This document shows positions 33,366-42,900 of a stretch of 50,161 nucleotides of DNA, one piece after another. Within the stretch, counting starts at the first letter, position 1; every line of letters starts with the position of its first letter. Source of the DNA: JAYVYM01 sp046593925 (lineage in GTDB: Bacteria > Actinomycetota > Actinomycetes > Mycobacteriales > SCTD01). The position numbers were made by a program, and so were the translations under genes. The notes beneath the pieces were generated by a model. That model was given only the letters and a program-made list of their open reading frames with translations, had not been told where the DNA came from and did no database searches. The stretch spans positions 1-50,161 of the forward strand of contig JBKJQN010000019.1 of NCBI GenBank assembly GCA_046593925.1, read 5' to 3'.

Positions 33366-36110
33366 GTGGACGTCGTGGTGACTGCGGCAGGGGACCGTGC
33401 GGGGCCGGTGGACGTCCTGCTGCGTGACGGCCGGATCGCCCAGCTGCGCCTGGCGTTTCCCGACGACGTGGGCGCGCTGCGGGAGCTGAACGCCCGGCTG
33501 TCCCCACGGACCCGGCTGCTGCGCTACTTCAGTGCCCAGGAGCCCAGCGGTGACTGGTACGTCGACCGGGTCGTCCGGTCCGCGCCCGACCAGGGCACGC
33601 TGCTCGCCGAGGTGAACGGCGTCGTCGTCGCGGTCAGCAGCTTCTTCCGGACCGAGTCCGACCCCGCGGTCGCGGAGGTCGCCTTCCTCATCGACGACGA
33701 GCACCACGCCATCGGTCTCGGGACCCTCCTGCTGGAGCAACTCGCGCAGGCGGCGCGCGAGCAGGGCATCACGACGTTCGTGGCGGACGTGATGACCGAC
33801 AACGCCGGGATGCTCGACGTGTTCACCCACAGCGGGCTGCTGGTACGCCGGACGTCCTCGCGCGGCCTCACCCGGGCCGAGATCGACCTCGCCGCGCCGC
33901 GGGACTTCCAGGGCATCGTCGAGGCTCGCGAGGGCGAGGCCGAGCACGCGTCGCTGCTGCCGGCCCTGGCCCCCCGGTCCATCGCGGTGGTCGGCAGCAG
34001 CCGCGGCGACAGCATCGCGCGCACCGTCCTGCGGGCCGTCGTCGACGGCGGATTCCACGGTCAGGTGCACGCGGTCGGCCGGCGCGCGACGGCCAGCGGC
34101 GCCTGCCCGGGGCACGAGCGGGTCAGCGAGGTCGGTGAGGCCGTCGACCTGGTGGTGATCGCCGTACCGGCCCAGCAGGTCCTGGCCGTCGCGCAGGACT
34201 GCGCAGCGGCCGGCGCCCGCGCGTTGCTGGTGCTCAGCGCGGGTTTCGCAGAGACCGGCCCCGAAGGTCGTGTCATGCAGCAGGACCTGGTTCTGCTGTG
34301 CCGGGAGCACAGCATGCGGCTGCTCGGCCCGAACTGCCTCGGACTGGTCAACACCGACCCGCTGGTGAGCCTGAACGCGACGTTCTGCGACGCCGAGCCA
34401 CAGCCCGGCTCGATCGCGTTGGTGTCGCAGTCCGGTGCGGTCGGGGTCGCTGCGCTGCGCCGCGCCGAGTCCTCGGGCGTCGGGTTGTCGCTGTTCGTCT
34501 CGACCGGCAACAAGGCCGACGTCAGCGGTAACGACCTGCTGGCCTACCTCGAACGCGATGACCGGACGTCGGTCGTCGCGCTGTACCTGGAGTCGTTCGG
34601 CAACGCCCGCAGGTTCGCCAGGGTGGCGGCCCGGGTGGGTCGCAGCAAGCCGATCGTGGTGGTGAAGTCCGGCCGCTCGACAGCGGGCAGCCGGGCCGGG
34701 ACGTCGCACACCGCCGCCGCAGCAACGCCGGATGTCGCCGTGGACGCACTGTTCGAGCAGGCCGGGGTGCTGCGCGCCGACGACCTGCCGGAGATGTTCG
34801 ACATCGCGCTCGTGTTGGCGACGGCGCCGCGGCCGCGCGGTGGCCGGGTCGTCGTCATCGGCAACAGTGGAGGACCGGGCGTCCTCGCGGCGGACGCCTG
34901 CGAGCAGGCCGGGCTGTCGGTTCTCCCGCTGGGGGCATCGACCACGGCCGCGCTGCGCGCGCTGCTACCGCCGGCGGCAGCCGTCGACAACCCGGTGGAC
35001 GTGCTTGCGACGGCGACCCCGCAGGACTACGAGCGGGCGGTCGCCCTCGTGCTGGCCGATCCGGACGTCGACGCGGTCGTGGCGATCTACACCCCGCTCA
35101 TCCGCGGCAGCGAGAGCGCGTACGCCGCCGCGCTGCGCCGGTGCGCAGGCGCTGCGTCCGAAACCCCTCTGCTGGCCTGCTTCCCGGGCGTCCCGCAGCC
35201 ACCCGCGGAGCTGCGCGACGAGGCCGGCCGGTTGACGTCGCCCTGCTTTGAGTTTGCCGAGCGGGCGGCCAGGGCGCTGGGCAAGGTCGTCGCCCATGCG
35301 CGCTGGCACGCCCGCCCGTTCGAGCCCCAGCCGGTCCCGGCCGGCGTGGACCGGATGCTCGCGCGGTCTCTTGTCGAGGCCGCACTCGAGCACCCCGGGA
35401 GTGGCGGCTGGCTCGACCCGGAGGCCGCCGCGGGGGTTCTCCGGGCGTACGGGATCGACTGCCTGGCCAGTCGGCTGGTCACCGGCGCCGACGAAGCCGC
35501 CCACGCCGCACTCGAGTTGGGCCTGCCGGTGGCACTGAAGGCCGCGGGGCCCGGGCTGGTGCACAAGAGCGATGTCGGGGGTGTCCGGCTGGGGCTCGCG
35601 ACGGCCGTGGCGGTCCGGGGCGCCTTCGAGCAGATGCAGGACCGGCTGGGGCCGGCCATGACGGCGGCGCTCGTGCAGCCGATGGCCTCGCACGCCGACC
35701 GGGTGGAACTGGCCGCCGGGGTGGTCGTGGACGACACGGTCGGCCCGCTCGTGCTGGTGGGCGCGGGCGGCATCTACACCGACGTCCTGGCCGACCGGGC
35801 GCTGCGGCTGCTCCCGCTCACCGCGGAGCGGGCCCGCGAGCAGGTGCTGTCGCTGCGGTGCGCGCCGATGCTGACGGGGGCCCGCGGGTGCCCGACCGCC
35901 GACCTCGCGGCGGTCGCGGACACCCTCGTGCGGCTGGCGGTGCTTGCCGCGGACCTGCCCGAGATCGCGGAGCTCGACGTCAACCCGCTGCTCGCCGGGC
36001 CGACCGGCGTGGTCGCGGTCGACGTCAAGATGCGGGTGGCGGCGGCCGCGCCGCAGCCGTCGCCGTCGCTTCGGAGCCTGCGTGCGACCTCGCCCGCGGG
36101 GGTCGGCTGA
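33366..36110 (+). CDS. GNAT acetyltransferase fused to NDP-forming acyl-CoA synthetase
   Basis: A 914-residue protein from a GTG at 33366. Residues ~25-180 are a GNAT domain (VAEVAFLIDDEHHAIGLGTL, L-L-E-Q-L as the acetyl-CoA loop). Residues ~200-680 form the CoA-binding and ligase part: SIAVVGSSR, RLLGPNCLGLVNTDP, LVSQSGAVGVAALRRAESSG, KSGRSTAGSRAGTSHTAAAA containing the presumed phospho-His. Residues ~690-900 are an ATP-grasp domain (LPVALKAAGPGLVHKSDVGG, LVGAGGIYTDVLADRALRLL, ELDVNPLL). The order GNAT first then synthetase is the reverse of E. coli PatZ. Such proteins act as lysine acetyltransferases, often on acetyl-CoA synthetase; whether the ligase half is active is unknown. Fits local acetate metabolism. 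Confidence 0.9.
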   Translation: MDVVVTAAGDRAGPVDVLLRDGRIAQLRLAFPDDVGALRELNARLSPRTRLLRYFSAQEPSGDWYVDRVVRSAPDQGTLLAEVNGVVVAVSSFFRTESDPAVAEVAFLIDDEHHAIGLGTLLLEQLAQAAREQGITTFVADVMTDNAGMLDVFTHSGLLVRRTSSRGLTRAEIDLAAPRDFQGIVEAREGEAEHASLLPALAPRSIAVVGSSRGDSIARTVLRAVVDGGFHGQVHAVGRRATASGACPGHERVSEVGEAVDLVVIAVPAQQVLAVAQDCAAAGARALLVLSAGFAETGPEGRVMQQDLVLLCREHSMRLLGPNCLGLVNTDPLVSLNATFCDAEPQPGSIALVSQSGAVGVAALRRAESSGVGLSLFVSTGNKADVSGNDLLAYLERDDRTSVVALYLESFGNARRFARVAARVGRSKPIVVVKSGRSTAGSRAGTSHTAAAATPDVAVDALFEQAGVLRADDLPEMFDIALVLATAPRPRGGRVVVIGNSGGPGVLAADACEQAGLSVLPLGASTTAALRALLPPAAAVDNPVDVLATATPQDYERAVALVLADPDVDAVVAIYTPLIRGSESAYAAALRRCAGAASETPLLACFPGVPQPPAELRDEAGRLTSPCFEFAERAARALGKVVAHARWHARPFEPQPVPAGVDRMLARSLVEAALEHPGSGGWLDPEAAAGVLRAYGIDCLASRLVTGADEAAHAALELGLPVALKAAGPGLVHKSDVGGVRLGLATAVAVRGAFEQMQDRLGPAMTAALVQPMASHADRVELAAGVVVDDTVGPLVLVGAGGIYTDVLADRALRLLPLTAERAREQVLSLRCAPMLTGARGCPTADLAAVADTLVRLAVLAADLPEIAELDVNPLLAGPTGVVAVDVKMRVAAAAPQPSPSLRSLRATSPAGVG

Positions 36111-36128
36111 GCAGTTCGGGCGGGGCGG

Positions 36129-37196
36129 CTAGCCGACGGCCGCGCCGACGACGCTTCCGACGACGTACGTGATGCCGGCGGCGCCGAGCCCGATCGCGAG
36201 CTGTCGCAGCGCCCGCGCCAGCGGCGGCCCACCGGAAAGGACCCCGACGATCGCGCCGACGAACAGCAGCGCGACCCCGACGAGAGCGCTCGCCACGGCC
36301 AGCGCGGCCACCCCCGACAGGCCGACGGCGTACGGCAGGACCGGCAGGGCCGCGCCGGAGGCGAAGAAGCTGAAGCTCGAGACGGCCGCGCCGAGGTCGG
36401 AGCCAACGGCCTCCAGGGCGTCGGTGGAGTGCGTCTCCTGGGCCGGCTCCTGGTGGCGCAGCACCGCGTCGGCCCGGCGCTGCGCCTCGTCCTGCGGTAT
36501 CCCGCGGGCCCGGTAGACCAGGGTCAGCTCGTTGGCGTTGACGTCGAGGTTGGCGATCAACTCCTGCGTCCCCATGCTGGGCGCCGAGGCGGTCAGCAGC
36601 TCACGCTGGGAACGCACCGAGATCCACTCGCCGGCACCCATCGAGAGCGCCCCGGCGAGCAGCCCGGCCAGCCCGGTGAGCAGGACCGTGCTCGTCGCGA
36701 CGCCACCGCCGCTGACCCCCAGCACGAGCGCAAGGTTGCTGACCAGACCGTCGTTCGCCCCGAATACCGCGGCCCGGAAGGTGCCGGAGACCCGGGCCCG
36801 GCCGCGCGCTGCCAGCCCGCGTACGACCTCCTCGTGGACCCGCTCGTCCGCCGCCATCGTTGCGGTGGCGTCGATGTCTGCGTCGTACGGCGTGCGGCTC
36901 TCGGCCAGCTGGACCAGCGCCAGCACGAACACCGAGCCGAAGCGGCGCGCCAGCACGACCAGCGCCCGGGTCCGCAGGCTGCCGTGCCGCGGCCGGCCGA
37001 CCTCGTCGCCGAGCAGCCGCTCCCAGTGCCCGGCGTGCCGTGCCTCTGCGTCGGCGATCGCCAGCAGGATCTCGCGGTCCTCGCCGAGCCGCCGGGCCGC
37101 GAGCGTCCGGTAGAGCTCTGCCTCGAGGCGCTCGTCCGCCAACCGCTGCCGCCAACGGCGCAGCGACGCTTCCCGGGTCCCGCTCGCCGTGGTCAC
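36129..37196 (-). CDS. Ferritin-like domain plus VIT1/CCC1 iron transporter (MbfA-type)
   Basis: A 355-residue protein, ATG at 37196. Residues ~12-135 are ferritin-like with iron-ligand type positions ADERLEAELYRTLAARR, AIADAEARHAGHWERLL and DERVHEEVV. Residues ~140-355 are a VIT1 domain: FRAAVFGANDGLVSNLALVL, GLLAGALSMGAGEWISVRSQ, then three more helices. This is the architecture of membrane-bound ferritin MbfA, which exports iron, and related VIT proteins. Convergent with the acyl-CoA synthetase gene (18 bp between stops) and divergent from cydA. Confidence 0.88.
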   Translation of the reverse strand: MTTASGTREASLRRWRQRLADERLEAELYRTLAARRLGEDREILLAIADAEARHAGHWERLLGDEVGRPRHGSLRTRALVVLARRFGSVFVLALVQLAESRTPYDADIDATATMAADERVHEEVVRGLAARGRARVSGTFRAAVFGANDGLVSNLALVLGVSGGGVATSTVLLTGLAGLLAGALSMGAGEWISVRSQRELLTASAPSMGTQELIANLDVNANELTLVYRARGIPQDEAQRRADAVLRHQEPAQETHSTDALEAVGSDLGAAVSSFSFFASGAALPVLPYAVGLSGVAALAVASALVGVALLFVGAIVGVLSGGPPLARALRQLAIGLGAAGITYVVGSVVGAAVG

Positions 37197-37346
37197 CCCA
37201 CCAGGGTGCCGGACGGGCTGCGCCGGGGCAGTTCGGCGGCCAAGCCCGCGAGCCCGTCGAGACGGTCGGGTCCGAACGAGCCGAGCTCTTCGTCAACCCG
37301 GCCGCCCATCCCTTCCCGCCGACGGCCGCAACGCGTATCCGGCGAC

Positions 37347-37360
37347 GGGACCTTTGACCC
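37347..37360 (+). promoter_or_regulatory. DosR-like box upstream of cydA
   Basis: GGGACCTTTGACCC matches 11 of 14 core positions of the DosR box, 75 bp before the cydA start, in the region divergent with the MbfA-type gene. A GTGTAGGAC stretch at 37391-37399 could supply the -10. Confidence 0.5.
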
Positions 37361-37434
37361 TGTTCCGGCACGGCCCCGGCCCCCGATGGTGTGTAGGACG
37401 CGCAGCAGCGCGCCCGACGACGCAGGGAGACGCC

Positions 37435-38871
37435 TTGACCGCCGAGAGCCTGGCGCGGTGGCAGTTCGCCATCACGACCGTCTACCACTTCCTGATCGTG
37501 CCCGTCTCGATCGGCCTGGCGTTGCTGGTGGCGGGGTTCCAGACCGCCGCGTACCGCACCGGGCGCAAGGACTGGGACCTCGCGGCGCGCTTCTACGGAA
37601 AGCTCCTGCTGGTCTCGTTCGCCATCGGCGTCGCGACCGGCATCGTGCAGGAGTTCCAGTTCGGGATGAACTGGTCGGAGTACTCGCGGTTCGTCGGTGA
37701 CGTCTTCGGGGCGCCGCTGGCGATGGAAGGCCTGGTCGCGTTCTTCCTCGAGTCGACCTTTCTCGGGCTGTGGGTGTTCGGGCGCGACCGGCTCTCGCCG
37801 CGCCTGCACCTGCTGAGCATCCAGCTGGTTGCCGTCGGCAGCATCGCCAGCGCGTACTTCATCCTGGCCGCAAACTCCTGGATGCAGCACCCGGTCGGCT
37901 ACCACCTCAATGCGCAGACCGGCCGGGCCGAGCTGACCAGCATCTGGGCGCTGCTCACCAACTCCACCCAGCTCGTGACGTTTCCGCACACCGTGTTCGC
38001 GGCCGGCATGACCGGCGGCGGCGTCGTGCTCGCCATCAGCGCTTGGCACCTGCGCCGGGCCGGCGGCGAGCACCGCGACATGCACCGCAGCACCCTGAAG
38101 GTTGCCGGCGCGGTCGTGCTGGTCTGCGGGATGCTGACCAGCGTCGTCGGCCACCTGCAGGGCCAGATCATGACCAGCCAGCAGCCGATGAAGATGGCCG
38201 CCGCCGAGGCGTTGTGGCGTACGACGGACCATGCGCCGTTCTCGCTGTTCGCGGTCGGCGACGTCAGCAAGGGCGAGAACAAGGTCGACCTGACGATCCC
38301 GGACGGGCTGTCGCTGCTGGCCCACAACCGGGCGTCGTCCACCGTCGAGGGTGTCGTCGACGTCCAGGCCGACTCGGTCGCGAAGTTCGGGCCCGGTTCG
38401 TACGTGCCGGTCGTCTGGCTCGCGTACTGGTCCTTCCGACTGATGATCGGCTTCGGGGTTCTCTCGGCCCTGGTTGCCCTGTTCGTCCTCGTGCAGGCCC
38501 GCCGCCGCAAGCTGGTCCCCGGTTCGCGGCTGCTCCGGCTGACCTGCTGGGCCGCGCTGCTGCCGCTCGCCGCCAACAGCGCCGGCTGGATCTTCACCGA
38601 GACCGCCCGGCAGCCCTGGCTGGTGTACGGCGTCCTGCGTACCCGTGACGGCATCAGCGTCGGGCCGGGCAGCGGCAACGTCCTGGCCACGCTGATCGGC
38701 TTCACGCTGCTGTACGCCGGTCTCGGCCTGGTGGCGGTCCGGCTGTTCCTGCGGATCGGCCGCGAGGGCCCCGTCGAGTCCGACGACCCCAACTCCGACC
38801 CCTGGCTCGACACCGGGCACGACGGCGACGGCGGCACGGACCGGCGGCCCGAGCCCGCGCTCGTCGACTGA
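37435..38871 (+). CDS. cydA: Cytochrome bd oxidase subunit I
   Basis: A 478-residue protein from a TTG at 37435 preceded by AGGGAG; upstream in-frame codons lack a site. Heme ligands: His18 in TTVYHFLIVP, His in FPHTVFAAGMTGG (b558/b595 region) and Met in SFRLMIGFG. The quinol-binding Q-loop ends with GWIFTETARQPW and is of the short type. Nine or so membrane helices. Reduces O2 to water with quinol at high oxygen affinity in the plasma membrane. First gene of cydA-cydB-cydDC; a DosR-like box upstream suggests hypoxic induction. Confidence 0.96.
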   Translation: MTAESLARWQFAITTVYHFLIVPVSIGLALLVAGFQTAAYRTGRKDWDLAARFYGKLLLVSFAIGVATGIVQEFQFGMNWSEYSRFVGDVFGAPLAMEGLVAFFLESTFLGLWVFGRDRLSPRLHLLSIQLVAVGSIASAYFILAANSWMQHPVGYHLNAQTGRAELTSIWALLTNSTQLVTFPHTVFAAGMTGGGVVLAISAWHLRRAGGEHRDMHRSTLKVAGAVVLVCGMLTSVVGHLQGQIMTSQQPMKMAAAEALWRTTDHAPFSLFAVGDVSKGENKVDLTIPDGLSLLAHNRASSTVEGVVDVQADSVAKFGPGSYVPVVWLAYWSFRLMIGFGVLSALVALFVLVQARRRKLVPGSRLLRLTCWAALLPLAANSAGWIFTETARQPWLVYGVLRTRDGISVGPGSGNVLATLIGFTLLYAGLGLVAVRLFLRIGREGPVESDDPNSDPWLDTGHDGDGGTDRRPEPALVD

Positions 38872-38901
38872 CCAACCCGCGCACCCCGAGACGAGGAAAA
38901 C

Positions 38902-39906
38902 ATGCTCCCCGAGTTCTGGTTCGGCTTGATCGCGGTGCTGTGGGCGGGTTTCGTCCTGCTCGAAGGCTTCGACTTCGGGGTCGGCGTGCTGCTGCCCGTC
39001 CTGGGGCGTGACGAGGCCGACCGGCAGCTGGTGCTGCGCACGATCGGCCCGCACTGGGACGGCAACGAGGTGTGGCTGCTGGTCGCCGGTGGCGCCACCT
39101 TCGCCGCCTTTCCCGAGTGGTACGCCACCGTCTTCAGCGGCTTCTACCTGCCGCTGGCCCTGCTGCTGCTCGGCCTGATCCTGCGCGGTGTGTGCCTGGA
39201 GTACCGGCACCACGTCGAGACGGGCAGCGCCCAGCGCTGGTGCGACCGCGGCGTCACCGGCGGCAGCGCGCTCGTCTCGGTGCTGCTCGGCGTGACGCTG
39301 GCGAACTGGGTGCGCGGCGTGCGGATGGACGCGACGTTCCACATGACCGACTCGCTCTGGCAGCTGCTGTCGCCGTACGCCCTGCTCGGTGGGCTCACCA
39401 CCCTGCTGCTGTTCAGTTTTCACGGCGCGGTCTTCATCGCCCTTCGTACGACCGGAGAGCTGCGCGTCCGGGCGCTGGGACAGGCCCGCCGGCTCGGGGC
39501 GCCGGCGGTGCTCGCCGCCGCGGCCTGGCTGCTCTGGTCGCTGCAGCTGCGCGGCAGCGCCGTCGCCGCGCTGCTCGCCCTGGTCATCGCCGTCGCGGCG
39601 ATCGGCGCCGTCCTCGCCGCCCGCGCCGGCTCGGAGGTACGGGCGTTCGCCGGTACCGCCGCCGCCACCGTGCTGGTCCCCATCTTCGTGTTCGCCTGCC
39701 TGTACCCCGATGTGCTGCCGGGGCGCGGCACGACCGGGCTGAGCATCAGCGACGCGAGCTCCTCGCCGTACACGCTGAAGGTCATGACCGTCGTCGCCCT
39801 GCTGGTCACCCCGGTCGTGCTGGGCTACCAGGGTTGGACCTACTGGGTCTTCCGCCAGCGGCTCACCCGGCCGCCGGTGGTCAGCGCGCCACTGACCACG
39901 GTCTGA
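38902..39906 (+). CDS. cydB: Cytochrome bd oxidase subunit II
   Basis: A 334-residue membrane protein from the ATG at 38902 (GAGACGAGGAAAAC upstream). N-terminal FWFGLIAVLWAGFVLLEGFD, FGVGVLLP and IGPHWDGNEVWLLVAGGATF are the strongly conserved CydB start, followed by AAFPEWYATVFSGFYLPLAL. About eight helices follow. Pairs with CydA; 30 bp downstream of cydA and 3 bp upstream of cydDC. Confidence 0.96.
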   Translation: MLPEFWFGLIAVLWAGFVLLEGFDFGVGVLLPVLGRDEADRQLVLRTIGPHWDGNEVWLLVAGGATFAAFPEWYATVFSGFYLPLALLLLGLILRGVCLEYRHHVETGSAQRWCDRGVTGGSALVSVLLGVTLANWVRGVRMDATFHMTDSLWQLLSPYALLGGLTTLLLFSFHGAVFIALRTTGELRVRALGQARRLGAPAVLAAAAWLLWSLQLRGSAVAALLALVIAVAAIGAVLAARAGSEVRAFAGTAAATVLVPIFVFACLYPDVLPGRGTTGLSISDASSSPYTLKVMTVVALLVTPVVLGYQGWTYWVFRQRLTRPPVVSAPLTTV

Positions 39907-39909
39907 CGG

Positions 39910-42900
39910 GTGGCCGGAGCAAAGGCCGGCCGTCGGGCGCCCACCGGAAGGCTGCGGCCGCTCGACCCGCGGCTGCTCGCGGTCGCGCCGGCGCTGCGCA
40001 GGCAGGTCGGCCTGCTCGTGCCGCTGCTACTGGCCAGGGCGCTGTGCACCGTGGCCGTGGCGGGCCTGCTCGCGCAGGTGCTCGTCGTGGCGTGGCGGGG
40101 CGCGGACCCGATCGCCCGGCCGTTGCTGCTGCTCGGCGCGGTGGTCGCCGTCCGGGCCGCGGTCGACGCGCTGGTGGAGCTGACCGGCAGCCGGGCCGGT
40201 GAGCGGGTCCGTGGCGAGTTGCGGGCCGCCCTGTTGCACGGGGTCGGCGGCGCCGGCCCGCGCTGGGTCGGTACGCAGGACACCGCCCGGCTCGCGCACA
40301 CCGCTGGTTCCTCGCTCGACGCGGTCGACGGGTACGTCACCAGGGTCGTCCCGGCGCTGGTCGGCGCGATCGTCGTACCCCCGGTCGTGCTGGCCCGGAT
40401 CGGGACGCTCGACCGGCTGTCGCTGGTCCTGCTGGCAGTCACGCTGCCGCTGGTCCCGCTGTTCCTGGCGCTGATCGGGCTGACGACCCGCGACCGCACC
40501 GCCCGGTCGTACGCCACCCTGGCCGTGCTCGCTGCGAAGGTGCTCGACCTGCTGCAGGGGATTCCCACCCTGAAGATCCATGGCCGGGCCGAGGGCCAGG
40601 TCGCTGCGCTCGGCCGGGTGACCGAGCGCTATCGCACGCAGACCCTGGCGGCGCTGCGCTGGGCCTTCCTGTCCGGGCTCGTCCTGGACCTGCTGGCGAC
40701 GTTGTCGGTGGCCCTGGTCGCGGTCAGCGTCGGGCTGCGCCTTCAGGGCGGGCAGGTGGCGCTGACCGCCGGCCTCACCGTGCTGCTGCTGGCACCGGAG
40801 GTCTACGCGCCGCTGCGGGCCGTCGGGGCGACGTACCACGCCAGCGCCGACGCCCTGGAGGCCGCGACCGCGGTGCTGGAGCTGGCAGCGGCGCCAGTGC
40901 AGGAGCCGGGCAGTGCGACGGCGACCGATGAGCCCCTCGTCCGGCTGACCGACGTGAGCGTCCAGCACCCCGGCCGTGAGGGACTCGCCCTCGACCGGAT
41001 CTCGCTGGTGCTCGCACCCGGCGAGGTCGTGGCGGTAGAAGGGCCGAGCGGCGCCGGCAAGAGCACGTTGCTGGCGCTGCTGCTGGGCGCCGTCCCGCCC
41101 GACAGCGGAACCGTCGTCACCGCGGATCAGGGCCCGGCCTGGCGCGACCGGCTGGCCTGGGCCCCGCAGCGGCCGCGCAGCAGCCGCGCGACTGCGGGTG
41201 CGGAGGCCCGCCTCGGCGACCCCGCCGCCGACGACGAGCAGGTCGCCGCCGCGCTGGCCTGGTGCAGCGCCCCCGCCGCGGCGACCCTGCTGGGCGAGGG
41301 CGGCAGCAGCGTGTCCGCCGGGCAGCGCCGCCGGGTCGCGCTGGCCCGTGCGCTGCTGCGCGCACGGGCCGTCGCCGCCCGGGGCCAGCACCCGCTGGTC
41401 CTGTTGGACGAACCCAGCGAGGACCTCGACGAAGGCGGTGAGCAGGTCGTCGCCCGGCTCGTCGACAGCCTGCGGGGGACCGCGGCCGTCGTGCTCGTGA
41501 CGCACAGCGCCACCCTGGCGCTGGTCGCCGACCGCCGGCTCCGGCTGCGCGACGGCCGGCTGGTCGCCGACCGCCGCGCACCCGCCGCGCACCCGGACCC
41601 CTTTGCGGTGCCCGTACCGCCGCCGCGCCCGGCGCCCGCGGTGCCCGCGGAGCCGGAGCCCGCCCCCGGCCTGCTCGCCACCTTTCGGCCCGATGCGGCG
41701 GGGCTACGGGCGCGCACCCTGGGCGTACTCGGACTCGGCGGCGCCGGCGCGCTGGCGGCGCTGGCGCTGACCGGCTGCAGCGCCTGGCTGGTCCTGCGCG
41801 CCGCGCAGCGCCCAGAGGTCCAGGCGCTGGCACTGGCCGTCGTCGGGGTGCGCACCTTCGCGCTGGCGAAAGCGCTGCTGCGTTATGGCGAGCGGCTCGC
41901 GGCCCACGATGTCGCCCTCCGGCTGCTCACCCGCACCCGCACCCGGGTGGTCGCGGCCCTGATCCCGCTGGCGCCGGGCGGGCTCGACCTGTGGCGCCGT
42001 GGCGACGTCCTGCGTCGGTTCACCGCGGACGTCGACGCCGTACAGGACTCGCTCGTGCGAGGGATCCTGCCGCTGGCCGGAGCGGTCGTGTCCGGGGTAG
42101 CCGCCGTCGGAGTCACCGGATGGCTGGTCCCCGAGGCCGCACCGGCGCTCGCCGCCGGGCTGCTGCTGACCGCTGCGCTCGCCGCCCTCGCGGCCCGGGC
42201 CGGCCGCACCGGGGCCGACCGGGCAGCCCGGCTCGCGGGGCTGCGCGACCAGGCCGCGGTGTCGTGGGTGGAGGCCTACCCGGAGCTGTGGGCGTACGGC
42301 CGTGACACCGAGCGCGCCAGCGAGGTCCTGCAGCTCGACGTGGAGGTGGCCCGGGCCGGCCGTCCGGCGCGCTGGGCCGCTGCCGGGGCGACCGCGGCCG
42401 CGTCGCTGTGCGTCGGTGTCGTCCCGCTGCTGGTGCTGGCCGCGGCTGGAAACCACGCCTCCGGTGTCACCATCGGGGTCGTGACGCTGCTCGCCGCCAC
42501 GGCGGTCGAGCCGGTCGCCGCGCTCGGCGCCCCGTGGGCCGCCCTCGGCGCGACGGCCAAGCGGGCCGCCCGGGTCGCCGCCCTGCTGGGCGCCCCGGTG
42601 CCGGTCCCCGAGCCCGCCCACCCCCGGGCGGCCCCGTCCGGACGGGTCGGCCTCGCCTTGCGCGGCGCCGACCTCGGGTACGGGCCGGCGGTGCTGCACG
42701 GCGTCGACCTGCAGGTCCGGCCGGGTACCCGGGTGGGCGTTGTCGGGGCCAGCGGCAGCGGCAAGTCGACGTTGGTCGCCGCCGCGCTCCGGTTGCTGCA
42801 GCCCAGCGCCGGCACGGTCGGGGTCGATGACGGCCGGTGGTGCACTGCCCTGGCAGACCTGCGCGCCAGCGACCTGCCGCCGCTGGTGTCGGGCTGCCTG

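Noticed and set aside
36601..39423. 940-codon minus-strand open frame across cydA, cydB and the MbfA-type gene
   Set aside because: Composition (runs of Gln, Asp, Arg) is that of an antisense shadow; it crosses promoters and two well-identified genes.
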